From Flavobacteriales bacterium (GTDB lineage Bacteria > Bacteroidota > Bacteroidia > Flavobacteriales_F > PHOS-HE28): DNA of 64,000 bases. Below the pieces are notes generated by a model. That model saw nothing but the letters and a program-made list of their open reading frames with translations. It did not search any database and was not told the origin of the DNA. The position numbers and the translations under genes were made by a program. Positions 56,791-64,000 of this stretch are shown here, piece after piece (within the stretch, counting starts at the first letter, position 1; each line of letters starts with the position of its first letter). The DNA is taken from NCBI GenBank assembly GCA_016710685.1, contig JADJVC010000002.1:434001-498000 (forward strand), written 5' to 3'.

Positions 56791-58199
56791 TTTTCAAAAA
56801 GCACGTCCATGGTCAGTTCTTCCTGCACCATTTCGTTGCTATGGGCATTCTCTGAAAGGCCGTAGGTAGTGATGAAAGTGAGCATCACGCTCTTTCGTGT
56901 ACCGGTCTCGCGTTGGAAGAGTTCCACTTTGTTTGCCAACTCGCGGGCGTACTTTTTATCGATGGTGAAAGGGCCGCTGAGAAACTTCATTTCGCAGATG
57001 TTGATCACTTTGTCGTCTCGGTCGATAAGTAGGTCCACTTGTGCGCCGGTTGCGGTGCTTTTTGCAAACCAGGAGCCGTCCTCGCTATGCATGCCCGAGA
57101 TGCCAAGGCCGTGTTTGATCTGCTCCACGTGCTTCATGCAGATGGTTTCGAACGTGAAGCCGGCCCAGGTCCGGTAGGTCTGTTGCCCCTGCACTTTGGT
57201 CCAGTAGGCACCCTTCACCGGCTTGCTCGGCTCGATGAACTTCAAGTAGAAGAGCGCGTATTCGTCGCTGAGCCGGTACAGCGGATCTTTAACTCCCCGG
57301 TAGGGCGTGTAGCTTTGGATAAAGCCGGATACTTCCAGCTCCTGCAAGGTCTTGGTGAGCGTGCCGCCCGTGTGTAACCGGCTCTTTTTCGCGAGTTGGT
57401 TCCTGGTCATTCCCTTGCGCACCTGTGCCAATGCGCGCACGATACGTTCGTGGTTGTCGCTGTATTCGAAGAGCGATGCGAACACGTTGCCGAACTCGGT
57501 GCGCAATGCGCCGTTCTTGCGGAAGCACAGCCGGTCTATCGCCTGCGCGGTACTTTCTCCACGTTGTACCATTTGCAGGTAGTACGGCACGCCGCCGAGG
57601 GCCATGTACAAGCGCAGCACGTCGTAGCGGGTCAGTTTCACGCGGTTGTTCCGCAGCAGGTCTTCAGTTTCGGCTAAAGTGAACGGGTCCAGTTGCACGT
57701 GCCGGGTGATGCGGTTGTGCAAGCCGCCCCTGTCCTTGATGATCTTCTGGATCATGTACGAGGCTGCGGAGCCACAGATCACCACGAGCAGGTCTTTGCG
57801 TTTGCTGGCGAATGCGTTCCAGAAGTTGCTGAATGCGGGAAGAAACCGGGAGCGCCGCCCATCGAGCCAAGGGAATTCATCAATGAAGATCACCTTCTTC
57901 CCTTTGGTGCGGAGCGAGGTAATGTACTTGGCCAGTTGTTGGAATGCTTCCAGCCAGTCAGCTGGTTCTTCAAGATTTTTCCGGTGCGCGGAAAGTGTGA
58001 GATGGAAATTGCGCAGCTGTTCCTTCAGCGTGGCGCGGTGCATACCGGTGATCTCGAACCGGATGTGTTCGCGGTAGATGTTCCGCACCAGGAAGGTCTT
58101 TCCGATGCGGCGTCGGCCGTGCAGAACCACCAGCTCCGGGCGCTTGCTTGCAAAGGCCTGCTGCAGCAATATCGACTCTTGCGTTCTTCCAACTACCAT
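56784..58199 (-). CDS. AAA ATPase with PD-(D/E)XK-like C-terminal domain
   Basis: The 471-residue protein has a P-loop (HGRRRIGKT, 27-35), Walker B VIFIDEFPWLD, and sensor-like GSAASYMIQ, as in the archaeal-type/DUF234 ATPase group. A winged-helix section follows (TRNQLAKKSRLHTGGTLTKTLQELEVSGFIQ). The C-terminal domain contains QVDLLIDRDDKVINICEMKF, where Asp near 388 and Glu-x-Lys near 402-404 form a PD-(D/E)XK-type nuclease core. The role of this abundant family is unsettled; DNA processing or defence are plausible. The gene is bracketed by paired inverted repeats, and its stop lies in one arm. GC content falls at the flanks. Confidence 0.85.
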   Translation of the reverse strand: MVVGRTQESILLQQAFASKRPELVVLHGRRRIGKTFLVRNIYREHIRFEITGMHRATLKEQLRNFHLTLSAHRKNLEEPADWLEAFQQLAKYITSLRTKGKKVIFIDEFPWLDGRRSRFLPAFSNFWNAFASKRKDLLVVICGSAASYMIQKIIKDRGGLHNRITRHVQLDPFTLAETEDLLRNNRVKLTRYDVLRLYMALGGVPYYLQMVQRGESTAQAIDRLCFRKNGALRTEFGNVFASLFEYSDNHERIVRALAQVRKGMTRNQLAKKSRLHTGGTLTKTLQELEVSGFIQSYTPYRGVKDPLYRLSDEYALFYLKFIEPSKPVKGAYWTKVQGQQTYRTWAGFTFETICMKHVEQIKHGLGISGMHSEDGSWFAKSTATGAQVDLLIDRDDKVINICEMKFLSGPFTIDKKYARELANKVELFQRETGTRKSVMLTFITTYGLSENAHSNEMVQEELTMDVLFENL

Positions 58200-58211
58200 C
58201 GGTATAGATTT

Positions 58212-58259
58212 TATAAGTAGCCAAAACTATGTAGAAAATGGCACATTTGGCTACATATA
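58212..58259. repeat. Inverted repeat just upstream of the ATPase gene
   Basis: TATAAGTAGCCAAA (58212-58225) is opposed by TATATGTAGCCAAA on the minus strand (58246-58259), 20 bases apart. It lies 13-60 bases upstream of the ATG at 58199. The outer copy, ending at 58259, is an inverted copy of the outer arm at 56741-56754, so the gene is framed by terminal inverted repeats with inner copies. Confidence 0.8.
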
Positions 58260-58305
58260 GAAATTGAAACGTAAGTATTCAGGCAGGTGGTCGGCCTACT
58301 ACGAA

Positions 58306-61300
58306 CTACTTATCGCCGTAACGGGGATCCGGTTTCCAAGGCAGCTTTTCCACGGTGCGCGTACGCAGCGAGCAGTGCCCGAACTCTTCTTCCACCGTGC
58401 CGGTGAGCACGTACACACCACGCCCGCGGAAGGGGAAGCGCGCCGCCACCGAAGGGAACTGCGTGCTGTCCCAAAAATCACCTGTGGGGTCGATGAAAGA
58501 TCCGAAGCTCATGTAGGTGCCCGCGTTGGTGGTGGTGGTTTTTACATGGGTAAGGTAGCCCAGCATGCGGACGTGCTTGTTGCGGTTCCGGGCCATGGTT
58601 TGTGCCGGAATTGTCGCGGGGCTTGCGGTGCCCGCTTCACTTGAAATGCCATCGTGTACCAATGCGAACGGGTCGCACAATGGGAAGCCGAGCAGTTCCA
58701 ATTCATCGTAGGCATCGGCCAACGGATAGTGCTCCAGGTCAGGCAGTACGGGTTCTTCCGATTGGGTGATGAATAGGTCTCCGTCCGCGGTCACGGTTGC
58801 CGGGCGGTGCAACAATGCAAGGTCCCAGAGCAGTTGAGGTTTCGACTTTCCGGTGAAGCGTAGTGCGCCCGTGCGCACCAGTATCCGCGCCTGTTCCAGG
58901 GGCAAGGGCACACGGCGTAGCAGGTCGGGCAGGTCGATGAAGGGACCGTTGCGGAGGCGCTCCGCCAACAGCAGGCCGGTAGTTCCGTCGGTAAGGCTTT
59001 TGATGTTTGCCAGACCGATGAAGATGCTTGTCGCCGGACGCGGTTGGAGCGCTTCTTCCAAAGAACACAGCTCCGCACTGCGGTTCACGCAAGGCGCTTC
59101 AATAACGGCACCGCTGCGTTTGGCCTCGTGCAAATAGAATTCGAGGTTGTAGAAGCCGCCGAAATTGTTGGCCACTGCTACCATGAATTCCAGCGGATGG
59201 TGCGCTTTGAGGTAGAGGCTCTGGTAGCTTTCCACGGCGTAGCTGGCGCTGTGTCCCTTGGCGAAGCTGAAGCTGGCGAAGCTCTCGATCTGCCGCCACA
59301 CCTCTTGCGCCTGCGTAGCGGGATGGCCGTTGGCCGCGCAATTGGCGAAGAACTTGCGTTCCACCGCCTTAAACTCGGGCCGTTCGCGGAAGCGTGCCGT
59401 CATGCCGCGTCGCAACAGGTCCGCTTCTTCCAGCGTAAGGCCCGCGTAGAGATGGGCCACGCGCAGCACGTCCTCTTGGTACACCATTACGCCGTAAGTC
59501 TCCGGCATGATCTCCAGCAGGGCCTTGGGTGCGAGCTTGCGCCGTTCGGGATCGTTGTGGCGCAGGATGTATTCGCGCATCATGCCGCTTTCGGCCACGC
59601 CCGGCCGAATGATGCTGCTGGCGGCCACCAGCGTGAGGTAGTCCTCCACTTTCAACTTCTTCAGCAGCATGCGCATGGCGGGACTTTCCACATAGAAGCA
59701 GCCCACGGTGTTGCCGGTGCGCAGCAATTCCTTGATCGCCGGGTCGGCCTTGAAACGCGGGATGTCGTGGATGTCAATGTCACCTGTCTGTCGACCCGAT
59801 GGGCCGACGGTACAGGTGCTGCGCTCTAATGCAGTGGTGCCCGTGCTTGCAGGCATTCCCATTTTCTGATTTTCTGTCCCGCTATGCATCAAGGTTCCGG
59901 TCAGGTTCTCGACCCCAGCCGAGATACTGATCTTCTGATCATCCACCAGCTCCACCGCATCCCTGATATGCCCCAGCCCGCGCTGGCTCAGCAGGTCGAA
60001 TTTGTGGAGGCCGAGGTCTTCCGCCTCCAGCATACTGAACTGCACCACGGGAAAGCCTTTCGGCGGGCGGTGCAGCGCACTGTAGGCGGTAAGCGGCAGC
60101 TCGCTCACGAGGATGCCGCCCACGTGGATGCCGAATTGGTGCGGCATGCCGATGATGTTGCGCGCGAAGCGCACCACGGCCTGCGCCACGTGGTCCACCT
60201 GGCCGTTGCGCACCGTGGCGCTCGGGCTTCCGCCGCCGTAGCGCCCACCGCCGTCGCTGAGCGCATCGATCTCTTCGGGCGGCAGCCCCATGGCCTTGCC
60301 CAGCTCGCGCACGGCGCCGCGCCATTGGTAGGTGGTGTACGTGGCAAGCTGCGCAGCGTGAATGTGGCCGGGGCCACGTCCGTTGTACTTATTGAATGCA
60401 TAGCGGTACACGGCATCGCGGTCTTTCCAACTGAAGTCGATATCGAAGTCGGGCGGTTTTTTGCGCGCGCTGCTGATGAAGCGTTCGAAATAAAGATCCA
60501 GCTCAATGGGGTCCACGTCGGTGATGCCGAGGCAATAGGCCACGATGCTGTTGGCGCCGCTGCCGCGCCCTACGTGGAAAAAGCCTTGGCTGCTGGCGAA
60601 GCGCACGATGTCCTGGTTGATGAGGAAGTAGCTGATGAAGCCCATCTTTTCGATCACGCCCAGCTCGCGTTCCATGCGCGCTACCACGTGCGGTGCGGCC
60701 TTCGGGTAGCGGCGGGCGAGGCCAGCGCGTGTATCGGTCCAAAGCTTTTCACGGTCTTGCGCAAGGTCCGCGCCGAACACCTTGCGGGTCTTGTCGGTGC
60801 TGTCGAAGGCGATGCTGCATTGCTCGATGAGTTCCTCGGAATTGCGCAGCAGGAACGGAAAATCGCTGTACGTACGTTGGGCATCCGTGTACGTACGGAA
60901 GCGTTCATCGGGCGCGGCAAGTTCTTCCGCGGGCAACATGCTCACCACGGTGTTGCGGGCCACGGTGCGCAACAGGCGGTGCGTGTTGAAGTCGCGCTTG
61001 GCGGTGCTTTCGCGGAAGGTAACGGGCATCAACGCCACCAAGTCGTCAGGTCGTTTCGCCCACGGGCTGAAGGGTAATCGCGTAAGGTCGGAAGGGCGGA
61101 TACCGATGCGTTCATGCGGTCGCAGGCGTTGCGGTGCGTGTGGCGAGAAGGGAAAAACGAAAAATATATCCGGCAGGTCCGGCGGACGTTCCGGAAGCGC
61201 ATCACCGTCCAACAGGTGCGGGCTGAGCAGTTCGTTCAAGCGTTGGAAACCGGCGTTGTTCTTCGCAATACCGATGTAGAGCAGTTGCGCGCCCCGGCGG

Positions 61301-61491
61301 AAGTCAATGCCCACCACGGGAAGGATACCATAGTTGGGAGCGAGCCGCACGAAGTCGGCAACCCCGGCGGTGTTGTGGATGTCCGTGAGCGCGAACGACC
61401 GCAAACCCGCTTCCTGCGCCTGTTTCAGCAGGTCTTCGGGCGACATTACGCCATGGTTGAAGCTGAACCAGCTGTGGCAATTGAGGAACAT
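58306..61491 (-). CDS. dnaE2: Error-prone DNA polymerase III alpha subunit (DnaE2/ImuC type)
   Basis: The 1061-residue protein is shorter than replicative DnaE. It has an N-terminal PHP domain (LNCHSWFSFNHGVMSPEDLL), the palm with catalytic Asp pair in PPDFDIDFSW (~345), the DRGLGHIRDAV-like finger region SQRGLGHIRDAVELV, the helix-hairpin-helix, and a C-terminal OB fold (VRMLGYLTHVKTTTTNAGTYMSFGSF). The pattern CFYVESPAMRMLLKKL is typical of the DnaE2/ImuC clade, which copies damaged DNA. Residues ~517-570 are a low-complexity insertion with a hairpin in its DNA. No imuA or Y-family partner is adjacent. Upstream are two imperfect copies of the XRE-S24 palindrome. Confidence 0.85.
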   Translation of the reverse strand: MFLNCHSWFSFNHGVMSPEDLLKQAQEAGLRSFALTDIHNTAGVADFVRLAPNYGILPVVGIDFRRGAQLLYIGIAKNNAGFQRLNELLSPHLLDGDALPERPPDLPDIFFVFPFSPHAPQRLRPHERIGIRPSDLTRLPFSPWAKRPDDLVALMPVTFRESTAKRDFNTHRLLRTVARNTVVSMLPAEELAAPDERFRTYTDAQRTYSDFPFLLRNSEELIEQCSIAFDSTDKTRKVFGADLAQDREKLWTDTRAGLARRYPKAAPHVVARMERELGVIEKMGFISYFLINQDIVRFASSQGFFHVGRGSGANSIVAYCLGITDVDPIELDLYFERFISSARKKPPDFDIDFSWKDRDAVYRYAFNKYNGRGPGHIHAAQLATYTTYQWRGAVRELGKAMGLPPEEIDALSDGGGRYGGGSPSATVRNGQVDHVAQAVVRFARNIIGMPHQFGIHVGGILVSELPLTAYSALHRPPKGFPVVQFSMLEAEDLGLHKFDLLSQRGLGHIRDAVELVDDQKISISAGVENLTGTLMHSGTENQKMGMPASTGTTALERSTCTVGPSGRQTGDIDIHDIPRFKADPAIKELLRTGNTVGCFYVESPAMRMLLKKLKVEDYLTLVAASSIIRPGVAESGMMREYILRHNDPERRKLAPKALLEIMPETYGVMVYQEDVLRVAHLYAGLTLEEADLLRRGMTARFRERPEFKAVERKFFANCAANGHPATQAQEVWRQIESFASFSFAKGHSASYAVESYQSLYLKAHHPLEFMVAVANNFGGFYNLEFYLHEAKRSGAVIEAPCVNRSAELCSLEEALQPRPATSIFIGLANIKSLTDGTTGLLLAERLRNGPFIDLPDLLRRVPLPLEQARILVRTGALRFTGKSKPQLLWDLALLHRPATVTADGDLFITQSEEPVLPDLEHYPLADAYDELELLGFPLCDPFALVHDGISSEAGTASPATIPAQTMARNRNKHVRMLGYLTHVKTTTTNAGTYMSFGSFIDPTGDFWDSTQFPSVAARFPFRGRGVYVLTGTVEEEFGHCSLRTRTVEKLPWKPDPRYGDK
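59779..59943. repeat. Palindrome-bearing insertion in dnaE2
   Basis: These ~165 bases encode residues ~517-571, which are rich in Ser, Thr and Gly and have no counterpart in the usual family sequence between AVELV and DIDIHDI. At 59781-59818 the DNA forms nested stems: CACCTGT with ACAGGTG, and TCGaCCC with GGGcCGA. This looks like a mobile palindromic element inserted in frame. Confidence 0.5.
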
Positions 61492-61834
61492 TTTTCCAGA
61501 GATGACGATAAAAATGTCGATCCGTTGGCGATAAAATAGTCAATAGTTGTCTGTTGTTAGTTGTCAGGCGTTGCTACGCCAAAACGATTGGGCGAAAGCG
61601 AGCCTTGCCGCGATGAGGTCGTCGGGTAAACAGCACTGCCTTACCAAGTCTCGCTGGACAAGTAAGACGAATCACCCCTTCTCCTTGGGTGCAATTCGAG
61701 CGTAGTCGAGAAAGGGGCCGGGGGATGAGGGCGTCGCGCCGTTGCGTCGTAGCGGTTAAGCAGACCTATTTACCTGGCATTTCTCTGCGCCTCAGCGCCC
61801 CTGGCTGCCGATAGGCATGCTCTGCGGCCAAAAC
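61492..61834. other. Intergenic region with repeats and operator candidates
   Basis: These 343 bases separate dnaE2 from the metallophosphoesterase gene and hold no gene. Near dnaE2 are two 13-mers, ACGATAAAAATGT (61505-61517) and GCGATAAAATAGT (61528-61540), each two mismatches from the XRE-S24 palindrome. At 61546-61566 are three GTTGTNN heptads like those at 635-655. The rest is GC-rich with GGGGCCGGGGGATGAGGGC near 61705-61730 and nothing else recognisable. Confidence 0.6.
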
Positions 61835-63079
61835 CTACGCTCTCTCCAGCGTAAGCACCGTGATCTCCGGCGGCATTCCCACTCTTCCCGGAAAGCCCAG
61901 GAACCCGAAACCGCGGTTCACATAGAGCTGCAAACCGTCCTTCTTATACAGCCCGGCCCATTCCTCGTAAACCCATTGCGCGGGACTGTACGTGTGTCCG
62001 GCCACGGTAATGCCGAACTGCGCGCCGTGCGTGTGCCCGGCCAGCATCAGGTCGATGCCCGTGTCGCGCACTTGCGCGTCCCAGTGCGTGGGGTCGTGGC
62101 TCATCAGCAGGCGGAATGCGGATGGGTCCGTGCCCGCGACGGCCTTGGCGAGGTTGCCGTATTGCTGAAAACGTGTGCCCCAGTTCTGCACGCCGATCAA
62201 GGTGAAGCGCTCGCCGTCCTTTTCTATCGGCAAGTGCTCATCCAGCAGTAGGCGGAAGCCCATGGTGCGGTGGTGAATCTTCAATTGATCCAGGTTCGCG
62301 GCCTTTTCGGCGGCGCTGGGCCAACTGGAATAGTCGCCATAATCGTGGTTGCCGAGGATGGAGAATTTACCGATCGAAGCCTTTAGTCCGCTTAATTTTT
62401 CAAGCCAAGGCTCGGCTTCGTCGGCGAAATTGTTCACCAGGTCGCCGGTGAAGAGGATGAGGTCCGGCCGTTGCTCGTTGATGAGGTCGATGCCGCGCTG
62501 CACCACCTCCGTTCCGGTGCTGAAACTGCCGAGGTGCATATCGCTGATCTGCACGATCCGCAGCCCGTCAAAGGCCTTGGGCAGGTTGCGCGCCTTCACC
62601 TTCACTTGGGCCACGTTGAAGTTGCGCCACCCGCGTGTAAGTCCGTACAGCACACCGGCAAAGGGGATCGCCGCCAGCGCCAGTCCGAGTTGTGAAAGGA
62701 ACCGCAAACGTCCGCCGTCCACAGCATCGGCAGCCGCGCCGGGCGCCATCTTGCACCACGCCCAGCGACCCAGTTCAAGCAGGTCCTCGAGTCCGTGGAA
62801 AAGGATGACGACCACCTTCGGTAAAAGCAAAAGCACGAAGATGCCGATGACTGAATAGAGGTAAGCGCTGTTGCGCACGGACCGGAGCTCCTCCATGCGG
62901 AACACACCGAATGCGATTACGGCCATCATCGCGATGCTCACGGCCCAGTAAGTGATGCGCAGTACGCGTTGCACCCCCGCGCTCCACTGGCCGGTGGCGG
63001 TATGTATGCCGCGCCAAGCGTACCAGTCTATTAGGAAGAGGACGAGGATGACGAGAGCGAGGCGGAGGAGGGTTGACAT
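61835..63079 (-). CDS. Membrane-anchored metallophosphoesterase
   Basis: The 414-residue protein has four N-terminal helices (about 3-20, 40-58, 72-92 and 130-150) and a C-terminal calcineurin-like domain with the metal-binding motifs QISDMHLGSF, FTGDLVNN, LGNHDYGDY, MSHDPTHW and AGHTHGAQFG. It is similar to YaeI/UDP-2,3-diacylglucosamine hydrolase-like membrane phosphoesterases; the natural substrate is not known. Start 63079 gives the first helix (MSTLLRLALVILVLFLIDW). It is divergent from the T9SS-type gene starting at 63174. Confidence 0.85.
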   Translation of the reverse strand: MSTLLRLALVILVLFLIDWYAWRGIHTATGQWSAGVQRVLRITYWAVSIAMMAVIAFGVFRMEELRSVRNSAYLYSVIGIFVLLLLPKVVVILFHGLEDLLELGRWAWCKMAPGAAADAVDGGRLRFLSQLGLALAAIPFAGVLYGLTRGWRNFNVAQVKVKARNLPKAFDGLRIVQISDMHLGSFSTGTEVVQRGIDLINEQRPDLILFTGDLVNNFADEAEPWLEKLSGLKASIGKFSILGNHDYGDYSSWPSAAEKAANLDQLKIHHRTMGFRLLLDEHLPIEKDGERFTLIGVQNWGTRFQQYGNLAKAVAGTDPSAFRLLMSHDPTHWDAQVRDTGIDLMLAGHTHGAQFGITVAGHTYSPAQWVYEEWAGLYKKDGLQLYVNRGFGFLGFPGRVGMPPEITVLTLERA

Positions 63080-63173
63080 GGGGGGCGAAGGTCGGAATGG
63101 GAGGGGGTTCTTACATGTTTCAATGAGCAAATGCTATCAACCATTAACCAGTTGAATATCTTGCTCCCTGAAA

Positions 63174-64000
63174 ATGAAGATGTTTTGGACAAGGAGAATT
63201 ACGGTTGCTGCGCTAAGTGTGGTTCTGATTGCCGAAATGGGGACTGCGCAAACAACTTGGCGACGCGCATTTGGCGCATTGGGTCCAGACGAAGGCCGAT
63301 CAGTAAGAACAATGGCAAATGGTCACATTGTAGTTGCGGGGTCCACTGGTAGTTTCGGGGCAGGTACATCAGATATATATCTTTTGGAACTCAATGGTGA
63401 TGGGGAGTTGCAATGGTCATATACCATAGGCGGCCCAATGATCGAGCAGGCATCTTCGTTGTTAGCAATGCAGGATGGCGGTTGGCTAATCATCGGGTCA
63501 ACCAATGATGAATCTGGAACAGGTGGATATGACGGGCAATTGACCCGAACGGACGCGCTTGGGACAGTTGAATGGCAGCATACGTATGGTGGAACTTCTT
63601 GGGATTTCTTTCACGGTGGCGCAGCAATGCCGGATGGAGGTGCGATAATCTGCGGTGAAACTTTCAGTGAAGGTTTAGGTGGAGATGCTTGGTTGGTGCG
63701 AACGAATGCCAGTGGCGATACCATTTGGACAAAGCACTTCGGAGGGGCGGGATCAGATTTGGCTAATTCTGTGATTTCGACATCGGATGGGGGCATTGCG
63801 TTCGCTGGAGCAACAACTGGAACAGATGGAAATGAAAATGCTTATGTCTTAAAATTCGACGCACTTGAAAACTTGCAATGGATGCAATCATATGGTGGTG
63901 ACAGTTTGGATTTTGGTCGGGATATACTCCAAACCCAGGATGGAGGGTTTTCAATTGTCGGTGCCACTCGGAGTTTTTCCCAATGGGTCGAACACTATCA
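63174..64000 (+). CDS. Secreted propeller-like protein, 3' end outside the window
   Basis: The frame from the ATG at 63174 (MKMFWTRRITVAALSVVLIAEMGTAQ) stays open to the last base (275 codons). The signal peptide is followed by tandem repeats with strands such as GHIVVAGSTGSFGAG, DIYLLELNGDGELQWSYTIGG and GWLIIGSTNDESGTGGYDGQLTRTD, i.e. kelch/SBBP-type beta-propeller blades ending in GDGELQW or GDTIWTK. A T9SS sorting domain is expected beyond the window. The start at 63174 is used because Lys-Met before Phe-Trp improves the signal; 63180 is also possible. The gene is AT-rich compared with its neighbours. Confidence 0.75.
   Translation, partial: MKMFWTRRITVAALSVVLIAEMGTAQTTWRRAFGALGPDEGRSVRTMANGHIVVAGSTGSFGAGTSDIYLLELNGDGELQWSYTIGGPMIEQASSLLAMQDGGWLIIGSTNDESGTGGYDGQLTRTDALGTVEWQHTYGGTSWDFFHGGAAMPDGGAIICGETFSEGLGGDAWLVRTNASGDTIWTKHFGGAGSDLANSVISTSDGGIAFAGATTGTDGNENAYVLKFDALENLQWMQSYGGDSLDFGRDILQTQDGGFSIVGATRSFSQWVEHY

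Noticed and set aside
56739..58262. Reading the ATPase unit as a classical insertion sequence
   Set aside because: There is no transposase domain (DDE, HUH or serine/tyrosine recombinase), and I could not identify target-site duplications at the ends.
59884..61077. A 397-codon open frame on the plus strand opposite dnaE2
   Set aside because: It lies wholly antisense to the well-supported polymerase, is rich in Ala/Val/His/Arg in the way of GC-rich shadow frames, and matches no family.

Overview
The window comes from a chromosome of a Bacteroidota bacterium, most likely a GC-rich member of the Flavobacteriales. Evidence: several secreted proteins carry type IX secretion (T9SS) C-terminal sorting domains; promoters use the Bacteroidota -7 box TAnnTTTG in place of sigma70 boxes; Shine-Dalgarno sequences are absent; and typical families occur (DUF3078, DUF4256, DUF6438, CvfB, OlsF-like acyltransferase, ABC permease fused to an M1 peptidase). 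There are no rRNAs, phage genes, CRISPR arrays or recognisable insertion sequences. Two tRNA genes (Val-GAC, Leu-CAG) are present.

Layout. 1-10 kb: end of an L-2-hydroxyglutarate oxidase, purB, a fatty-acid hydroxylase-like enzyme, tRNA-Val, a DUF3078 barrel, a GT-C glycosyltransferase, smpB and cvfB. 10-14.5 kb: an overlapping six-gene operon (ECF sigma, anti-sigma-like, CpxP-like, MbnP-like, di-heme peroxidase, YHYH protein) that looks like a self-regulated copper or metal system. 14.5-23.5 kb: T9SS cargo, a membrane glycosyltransferase, DUF4256, DUF2207/LemA, RlmF and a propeller gene; several reading frames here are broken by 1-2 base indels. 23.6-27 kb: a manganese locus (NRAMP-UspA fusion, MntR-like repressor, outer-membrane protein) with a palindromic operator candidate. 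28.4-34.3 kb: a compact biosynthetic operon (ACP, two KAS III enzymes, SDR, acyl-CoA ligase, crotonyl-CoA carboxylase/reductase-like enzyme) facing an MBOAT acyltransferase. 35.8-51 kb: T9SS propeller, pyrD, HMG-CoA lyase, an XRE-S24 self-cleaving regulator, an HD hydrolase, two M49-like peptidases, an M23-LysM peptidase, a transglutaminase-like protein and an OlsF-like bifunctional acyltransferase. 51-56.5 kb: a broken WD40 gene and an ABC transporter with a permease/M1-peptidase fusion. 56.7-61.5 kb: an AAA ATPase with a nuclease-like C-terminus bracketed by inverted repeats, then an error-prone DnaE. 61.8-64 kb: a metallophosphoesterase and the start of another secreted propeller-like protein.

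The strongest candidates for something new are: (i) the ATPase-nuclease gene with paired TATAAGTAGCCAAA inverted repeats on both sides, one arm containing its stop codon; (ii) the KAS III/CCR operon without a polyketide synthase; (iii) the sigma/CpxP/MbnP/MbnH/YHYH operon; (iv) a 13-bp palindrome at the XRE-S24 regulator that recurs in two imperfect copies before the error-prone polymerase, suggesting a LexA-independent damage regulon; and (v) -7 boxes placed 4-7 nt before many start codons, predicting leaderless mRNAs.
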